Below, in pieces: positions 52,296 through 60,200 of a DNA stretch of 64,000 nucleotides. The notes under the pieces were generated by a model that was not told the DNA's origin, searched no databases, and worked only from the letters and a program-made list of their open reading frames with translations. Each line of letters opens with the position of its first letter. Positions within the stretch are counted from its first letter, which is position 1. This DNA is from Butyrivibrio sp. Lineage in GTDB: Bacteria > Bacillota > Clostridia > Lachnospirales > Lachnospiraceae. The translations under genes and the position numbers were made by a program. The stretch lies in contig SVFY01000001.1 in the NCBI GenBank assembly GCA_015056625.1, positions 161,365-225,364 on the forward strand, in the 5' to 3' direction.

Positions 52296-53597
52296 ATGGA
52301 GCAGTATTTTCAACCGGAAATTGAATGTGCCCCAGTGGAAAAACTTAAGGAAATTCAGTCAGAGAAGCTTGTAAAACAGGTAAAGCACGTATGGGATAAC
52401 GTGCCTCACTACCGCAAAAAGATGGAAGAAAAGGGACTTACTCCTGACGACATCAAGTCAGTTGATGACCTTCACAAGCTTCCGTTTTTATCCAAGGCTG
52501 ACCTTAGAGAGACCTATCCAAAGGGACTTCTTGCTGTCCCTCAGGACCAGGTTGTAAGGATCCACTCCACTTCTGGAACCACAGGAAAAAGAGTCATCGC
52601 CTACTATACACAGCATGACATTGACCTCTGGGATGACTGCTGCGCAAGAGCTATCATGGCAGCTGGCGGAACCAAGGAAGATGTTTGCCAGGTATCTTAC
52701 GGCTTTGGACTTTTCACAGGCGGCGCAGGTCTTAACGGCGGATCCCACAAGGTTGGCTGTATGACAGTTCCAATAAGTTCCGGTAATACAGACCGTCAGA
52801 TCATGTTCATTCAGGATCTTCAGGCAACTATCCTTTGCTGCACACCAAGCTACGCTGCATATCTTGGAGAGCGCATGCAGGAAATGGGATATGGCCCTGA
52901 TGATATTCCTTTAAAGGCAGGTATCTTCGGAGCTGAGGCCTGGAGCGAAGAAATGAGACACTCCATCGAAAAGACCATGGGCATCAAGGCCTTTGATATC
53001 TACGGACTTACAGAGCTATCTGGTCCTGGCGTTGCTTTTGAGTGCAGCGAGCAAAAGGGCATGCATGTAAATGAAGACCACTTCATCGTTGAGATCATTG
53101 ACCCTGAAACTGAGGAAGTCCTTCCTGAAGGAAGCCAGGGCGAGCTGGTATTTACTGCTGTAGATAAAGAAGCTTTCCCAATGATCAGATACCGCACAAG
53201 AGATATCTGCAGAGTCTCAAGAGAAAAGTGCTCCTGCGGAAGAACTCTTATCAGAATGGCTAAACCTATGGGAAGATCCGACGACATGCTCATCATCCGT
53301 GGTGTAAACGTATTCCCGAGCGAAATAGAGACAGTTCTTTTGAACAACGGTTATGCAGCTAACTACCAGATAGTTGTTGACCGTGTTAACAACACTGATA
53401 CCCTGGACGTTCAGGTTGAAATGACTCCTGAGATGTTCAACGATAACCTTGGTGAAGTTGAGGCAAGACAAAACAAGCTCTCAGCAGACCTTAAGTCAAT
53501 GCTTGGCATAAAGGCCAAGGTATCCCTCCTTGCTCCTAAGTCCATCACCAGGTCTGAGGGCAAGGCTGTCAGAGTTATCGACAAGCGTAAGATTTGA
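52296..53597 (+). CDS. paaK: phenylacetate-CoA ligase-like enzyme
   Basis: 433 residues. Motifs of the PaaK branch of adenylating enzymes: RIHSTSGTTGKRVIAYYTQ, FDIYGLTELSGPGVAFEC, RTRDICRVS, CSCGRTLIRM and RSDDMLIIRGVNVFPSEIE. ATG 52296 follows AAAGGAGGAG. It follows iorB by 51 bases. In clostridial IOR clusters the ligase is thought to interconvert aryl-acetyl-CoA and the free acid; run in reverse it could yield ATP from AMP and pyrophosphate, which is only an inference. Aryl substrate not fixed. Confidence 0.93.
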   Translation: MEQYFQPEIECAPVEKLKEIQSEKLVKQVKHVWDNVPHYRKKMEEKGLTPDDIKSVDDLHKLPFLSKADLRETYPKGLLAVPQDQVVRIHSTSGTTGKRVIAYYTQHDIDLWDDCCARAIMAAGGTKEDVCQVSYGFGLFTGGAGLNGGSHKVGCMTVPISSGNTDRQIMFIQDLQATILCCTPSYAAYLGERMQEMGYGPDDIPLKAGIFGAEAWSEEMRHSIEKTMGIKAFDIYGLTELSGPGVAFECSEQKGMHVNEDHFIVEIIDPETEEVLPEGSQGELVFTAVDKEAFPMIRYRTRDICRVSREKCSCGRTLIRMAKPMGRSDDMLIIRGVNVFPSEIETVLLNNGYAANYQIVVDRVNNTDTLDVQVEMTPEMFNDNLGEVEARQNKLSADLKSMLGIKAKVSLLAPKSITRSEGKAVRVIDKRKI

Positions 53598-53643
53598 TAT
53601 AATTATTATATCCACCAACAACATTATTCACAGGAGGATAACC

Positions 53644-54078
53644 ATGAGCGTACAGCAGATATCCGTCTTTTTGGAAAACAAACCCGGAACACTCAAGAAG
53701 ATGACTGGGGTTCTTGCAGAGCACAAAATAGATATGAGAGCCACATCCCTTGCTGAGACCAAGGACTTTGGCATAGCAAGACTCATTGTGGATGACGCCA
53801 TCAGCGCCGTCAATACACTTAAAGAACACGACTTTGTGGCAAGCCTTACACCAGTTCTTGCTATCGAAATACCTGACGAGGCAGGCGGTCTTGACAAGCT
53901 CCTTGAAATCTTTGCTGCAGCAGAAGTAAACATAGAATATATGTATGCCTTCCCAGGCGGAAAAGACACTGACAAGGCCGTAATGATCTTCCGAGTAGCC
54001 GACACCAAGGCTGCCGAGGCAAGGCTTCTTGGCAAAGGTGCTAAGATCCTGACCCAGGAAGAGATTTCAAACATCTGA
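53644..54078 (+). CDS. tandem ACT-domain protein
   Basis: 144 residues made of two ACT domains: QISVFLENKPGTLKKMTGVL at residues 4-23 and AIEIPDEAGGLDKLLEIFAA at about 78-97. ACT domains bind amino acids and control enzymes or transcription. This small protein regularly follows iorAB-paaK in Clostridia, so it probably senses an aromatic amino acid for this pathway. ATG 53644 sits after AGGAGGATAACC; a longer frame from 53530 overlaps paaK. Confidence 0.92.
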   Translation: MSVQQISVFLENKPGTLKKMTGVLAEHKIDMRATSLAETKDFGIARLIVDDAISAVNTLKEHDFVASLTPVLAIEIPDEAGGLDKLLEIFAAAEVNIEYMYAFPGGKDTDKAVMIFRVADTKAAEARLLGKGAKILTQEEISNI

Positions 54079-54247
54079 CAAGCCACGGGGACGGTTCTTT
54101 TGCGACAGTGGTGGACCATGGGGACGGGGTTAGTGTGTGGACCAGGGGGACGGGGTTAGTGGTTCATTTGGATGACTCCAAATGAACCACTAACCCCGTC
54201 CCCCTGGTCCACACACTAACCCCGTCCCCATGGTCCACCCCTGTATT
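54079..54247. repeat. Modular palindrome R6
   Basis: Palindrome from about 54111 to 54238 with arms of about 60 bases around TGGATGACTCCA, each with two copies of the GGGGACGGGGTTAGTG module. To its left lies an unpaired GCCACGGGGACGGTTCTTTT unit, so the outer module is present on one side only. It separates the convergent ACT and giant-protein genes and ends near the latter's stop codon. Confidence 0.92.
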
Positions 54248-54248
54248 G

Positions 54249-57200
54249 TTACCTTATATCCTGGCCCATGAGTCTGTTGTAAACTCTCTGGGCTGTTTCG
54301 TTGTCCTGCTTACCAACAGCGTCTTTGCAGCCGATAGCTGCAAGCAGAAGTGATGCTCTAAGGAACTGTTTTGCATCAACGCCGAAAGGACTTGCACACT
54401 GGAGCAGTGTCTGAACGATGTGCCATCCTACAAAGGAGGCCTGCTCACTAAAGTCCTTAAAGCCGTAGGCCTTCCTGAAGAGCTCGGCATTGCTCATTTC
54501 ACCCATGAACTCTGTCTCTTTCTTTTCAAGCTCACAGCCATCCATGATGTCTCTTGATCCCGTATTTTTTCTGCCGGTCTGGTCGCTTATGATCTTGTTT
54601 ACGTTGTCGCCCCTGAGTTTCTTTATCTCTTCACCTAAAGGTCCGTTATCTGCAAAATACTTATCCATCACAACCTTATCAGTTACCACACTGGTGATGA
54701 AGCGTGCAGTTTCAAGTGTCTCCTGGATGATCATCCTGATACCGCCAACAAAGAAGTTAGTGATAGCCTGAATACCGATGCTACTGCCAGAAAGGACGTT
54801 GACGCAGGCAGTTGCAGTTTCAATGATATCCCTGGCGTTGGCTCCAGTTCCTGCAGCAGTTGAAACCTCCTGCAATATCCATTCCTTGTTGAGCTGGTTG
54901 TCCTTTGTAACCAGCTGCTGTTCTTTGGTCTGGCGCTTCTTGCCTTCTTCCATGCGTTTCTCAGTCTGCTTCTTTAGCTCTTCCTCATTCTCCACAGGCT
55001 TACGGATTTCTTTTATACCCTTGGCATCAAGATAGATGTTGTAGATTCCCATAAGTCCGTTGGCTGTCTGCTCAAGGCTCTCACCGCCTATTGCAAAGCC
55101 GGTCTGAACAGCCTGGCCGACCACCTGAAGCACTGCAGATGTGGACTTGGTCACTGTACCACCGATTTCAGCATATCCAAGATAATCAGTTGCAGTATTC
55201 TTGGTAATTCCAGGCTTAACAATTCCGGTGCTCAGCATCTTGTTTCTCATCTGAGGGCTAAGGCAAGCCATCATGATCCTCTGACCTACTGCATAACCTG
55301 GGATTGCCCCTTCAAGCTCTGCCCGGACTCTTCTGCCAATGAACCTTGTGAGTCTGTTGCCTGAGCGGTACAGATTCTTTCTAAGGAACTTGTAATTGTA
55401 CATGAAACGTCCGTACTCATCTACATTACCGGTAGCACGGTAGTTTTCTGCTTCGCCTACAAATGTCTTTCTCTCGCCTTCGGTTCTTCTTACAAACTTA
55501 AGGGCATTTGCAAACAGTCCCCAGTCAATGCCAGTTTTTCTGTCAGCACCAATGTATGCCCAGTTAAAGATCTTTTTACCTACCATAAGGTCCACAAAAT
55601 CTTTCTTCTTCTGTGGATTTCTCTTATCGGAAACCTGTGTTGAAACCAGTGACTGCATGGCTTCATGGATATCCTGCTGATTGGTGGCCAGGATATTTTT
55701 AGCTCCCGGTACAGACAGGTGCTCAATGTAGTAATCCGCCAGCTTGTCCCTTCCAGCTTCATTTACATACTTGTCTTCATTCATGCCAATGGCAGTAGAG
55801 ATATTGTTGTCGGTAGAAACATCCAGTATATCTCTATGCTTAAGAGCGTGAACTACCAGCATCTGCTCATTGTCGGACATTCCATAGAATGCAGAAATAA
55901 GCGGCATGGCCTCCTTTGGATTCTTCTTGGCCTCTCTGACAAGAAAGTCCTTAAAGTAATCAAACTGGTTGAAGTCCTTCTCCTTAAACTTACTGTCAAT
56001 TTCATTATAAAGAACTGCAGCCTCTTTGTTAGGAGCTGATTTGTCTGTGGTGTGACTCACAGTCTGTCTGCAAACCTGGATCTTTAAGTTCTCAGCCTCA
56101 ATTTCATCCACCATATCCATGGCTCTTTCAAGGAGCTTCCAGTCAATCTTGGTAGCACGCTTAAGTGCACCTTTAGCAAAGCTTTCTGCTGAAACACCAC
56201 TCTGGCTTAGATCTATGCTATCCTTGAGCTGGAAGCTAAAGAGCGTAGCTGCTGCCTTTGCATACATAGGGTTATCCACAGATGTGCACAGCTGTGCGAT
56301 CATATTCTTGTCCATACCTTCAGAGCTTGAAAGAGATTCTTTTAGGGCATTCCTCTTCTCCTCATTTACAAATGGGACTCCACGGAGCATAAACGCATCC
56401 CATTTCCAGTCTTTGGTTGTATAGTCAACTACTGTTCTATCCTGAAGGATATGGAGCAGCATGTACATCTGTGTGTCGTTGTACTTGCCAAGCTTCTTTG
56501 AAATCTTGCCCACAGACTCATCAATCTTCATCTCTGAATCTGCATATTTAGTAAAGAACTCCTTGAAGGATTTGGCGCCATAGAAAGCTCCTGTATCCAG
56601 AGCATCCTGAACGATCTTGTACTCCCCGGGCTTTCCTGCAAGCTCTCTTCCGATCTCAGCGGTGTATCTTCCATCTGAGAGTCTTGCATCCTTAGGCATA
56701 ACTTCCAGCTTCTTGCTTATGCAGTACTTTGTGTAAGTCATTGCCTTGTCAAAGATAGTCTTGGAAACTCTGCGAAGACCTGTCTTTCTGTCAGTTTTAA
56801 GGAGCTTACTCATAACAAGGCTGTAATCGATCTTAGGAGCAAAGTCCTTGCCATAGATATAGGAAGCCAGCTGCTCCTGGAGCTCTACCTCTTTGCTGAT
56901 CTGCTTATCCCTGTCAACCATTACAGAGTTGGAAGTAAGCTTATTGGAATCCAAAAGTCCCATTTCAGGGAATGTAAGAACCAGTGCAAAGACCTTCTGC
57001 TCCTCGCAGGTAAGGTTGTTATACTCATTTATAAGCTCCTTCCTGCCGGTAAGGGCGATCTCTTTTTCAACATCAGCCCTTGTATAAGTTACAGAAGAGT
57101 TCATCTTCTCTGCAGCCGTAACACTATTACTTGAAACATGCTGCATAAGAGCCTTTGAGTCAGGAAGATAGGTAAGGGCGACCTTTTGGGTGCTCTCTTT

Positions 57201-60200
57201 TGAAAGAGTTCCCTCTGCCTTGACCTGATCACCAACAAGCTTATCTACCGCGTCATTTATACTATCTGTAAACTTCCTGATATCAAGCTTTCCATCTTCG
57301 TTTATGTTTTCAAAGATATCCTTCTTTAAGTAATCAAAAAGTCCAAGTCTTACGCCCAGGTCTTTACTTACCTGTTCTATCTTCTGGCAGCAGATATCTG
57401 CAAGTTCAAAGTACTGTTTCTTTTCCCTGCAGATTTCATGGAAGTCCTCTTTGCTCATGGTAAAGCGAGCCATGTTCATCTCTTCCATGAACTCATCATA
57501 CTCACGTTTTGCCAAAAGAGATTTTGGCTTAGCTATATCAAGTGCTTCATTCCTAAGCTTAAGCTCATCCAGGATCTCTTTTACGTCGCCTTCGTTTGTG
57601 CCATCTAATGGAAGCTCTTTTCTTATGGCATTCTGAGCAAAGGCAAATACAACTGCCTTCTTGATCTCATCTTCAGATAGTCCCCCATGGGCGCGCAGGG
57701 CGCCGTCAAGGGTAAGTAGCCTTTTCTTGTCTGCTGTAATGTAGTCAGAGAGCTTCTTTTCCTCAACCTTACCATAGGCAATAACTCTCTCTGCAAGAAG
57801 TCCTTTTATGAATTCAGGATCTGCCTTGCCATAGTTATCACTTAAATGGATATATACAAAATCTGCCGCATTATCGATAGCCTTTTGTGTGACAAGTTTT
57901 GGATCTGCATTATATGCGAAAAGACCTATTGTGCCCAGGGACTGCTTCTTTTCAACAAACTCGTTGTACTTCTCTTCCTTATTTCTCTGAAGGAGTCTTC
58001 CCTCGCCCTTTCTTATCTCAATACCAAGACGGATCTTCTCTTTTGTATCAAGCACAGTCCTGTCGCCATAGATGTCTTTATTTCTGTCAAGGCCAAGGGC
58101 TTCCTTGTACTTTTTCAGGTTATCAAGGAATGAATGTCTGAACTCACTTTCATTAAGCAGGTACGCCTTTGGATTCATGATCTGCATAAGAAGACTGTAG
58201 TCTGCAAAGACCTTATCTTCCTCTGTGATCTCCCTCTTTGCATCAAGATCACTTAAGATCTTCGTAGAACTCATAAGCTCTTTTTTCTGCTTGACCGCTC
58301 CGCCTAATGTGAATACATTAGCTGCCTCTTTGTACAGATCATCATTTTCTTTGACACTTGTGTAGGCCTTATTTTTCTGGGCTTTGTCATAGATGACCAT
58401 CATGGTCTCATCCAGATACTGCATGTTCTTTTTGTACTGGTCTTCTATCTTTTTAACAGCTTCAAACATATCGTCTTCACTGTACAAAAGCGCGAAGGAA
58501 GCAGGATCTGCACCAAGGATGTAGGTCAGCTTCATAAGAAGGGTGCCAGAAGCCAATGATTTATCAATGCCCGCTGAGCACATTCTTTCCTGGACATTGT
58601 TAAGTATGTCTCTGACGCTCTTTCCATTTATTTCCTTAAGATAGAATCCGTCATGGTAGTTCTTTATAGAGGTGTACCACTGATCCTTGTCCCAGCTCTT
58701 CCTGCCCTTGAAGGACTGCCAGTTCTCCATGACATACTGCTCGTTAATGGGCATAGATCCTCTGAAGTCATTACTGGACATAACATCAAGGCCCACACCG
58801 ATCTCTGCATCCAGCTGCTTCATGAACTCTTCAAACTCGCTGTCGGTGGTAGTCATGATCTTCTTATAGATCTCAGGATCCTTCATCATCTGGTCTCTTA
58901 CAACCTTGAACTTGCCATCCTGTCTTTTTCTGGGATCCCCATAATTATCGATGTAATCTCTTCTTCGTAAGTAGAGCTTTCCGATCTCCTCACTTTCTTT
59001 GCGCGCCTTAACGCACTTATCGTCGCTGCCATAGATGTCCATAAGCCTCTGGGAAAGGTCAAGAAGGTCTTCAACTCCATATTTTCTGACGTTTTCTTCT
59101 CTGTCTTTCTTGTTGTGAGTGACCTTAAGTCCCGCAATTACAGGTTTTAACTTGTTAAGGATCTTACTAACTTCCTCGGTTTTAAGGTCCTGTCCCTGTA
59201 AAATAGCAGTAAGCTGCTGTCTCTTGATTATTAAGTCTCTACTCTTTTCTACAATATCTGCGTAGTACTGATCATCTCCAGAATCAAGGAATGCATTCTC
59301 TCCGACGCCGCCTGCTCCAAAGTACTCTTTGCCGCAGCCAAACAAAAGCAATTCGCCCATACAGTCAGCCATTTCAAGCTTCGTTGATGAAGAATCTGCT
59401 GCTATGACATTGGCAAATATTGCCTTCACTGCAAAAAGAGTCTCAAGATCCATCTCCTGAATTCCATGATCTTTTCCGAGGTATGTACTAAGCTCTTTTT
59501 CAGAGTTCTTATCAATAACCCACTTTGCAGCACCTGTACCTTCCTCATATGTTTTGGTGATCTCCATTTTTTTAATGAAAGTACCAAAATCCCTGATCCT
59601 GTCTTTAACTTTATCAGCCGGAACCTCTTTTAAAGTAGCAAGGAACTTCTGGATAAGCTTGGTGAATCTATCCTCATGCTCAGGGTGCAGCCCAGGCGCA
59701 ATCTGGGTCTCATCGCTCTTTGCCAAGTTCTTCCAGAAAGTCTCGGCAAAGTTGATCCTCTTGATCCTCGCCACCTGATTCACCTGTTTGCCCTGAATAT
59801 TCAGGTAATTGAATTTAAGGTAAGTGTTGTTAGGATCAAAGTCTGTTGCCAACATAGCATCAAGGCGCATTCTGTTGACACTTTCCTCTCCGGCCATGAC
59901 CTTTGTATGCTCTTCTTTCCTCTGTCTAAAGAGCTCTGGAGTCATCTGAAGAGTGAGGAAGTCCTTCATAAGCTTTTTCTTAAGGCCATATACGCCGCAA
60001 AACTTCCAGTCGTCTAAAAGAAGACCATCTGCAGCCTTATCATCCTTGATGCTTCCAACTGCCGACAGGCTAAGCTTAATATCAGCAAAGAACTGCGCAT
60101 AATCCACAACTCCAAGATTTGCAAGCTGCTCTATACTCTTAACTCCCTCAAGGTATGGATACCTTGCGTGAAGAAGACTCTTTTCATCAAGGAGTTCTTC

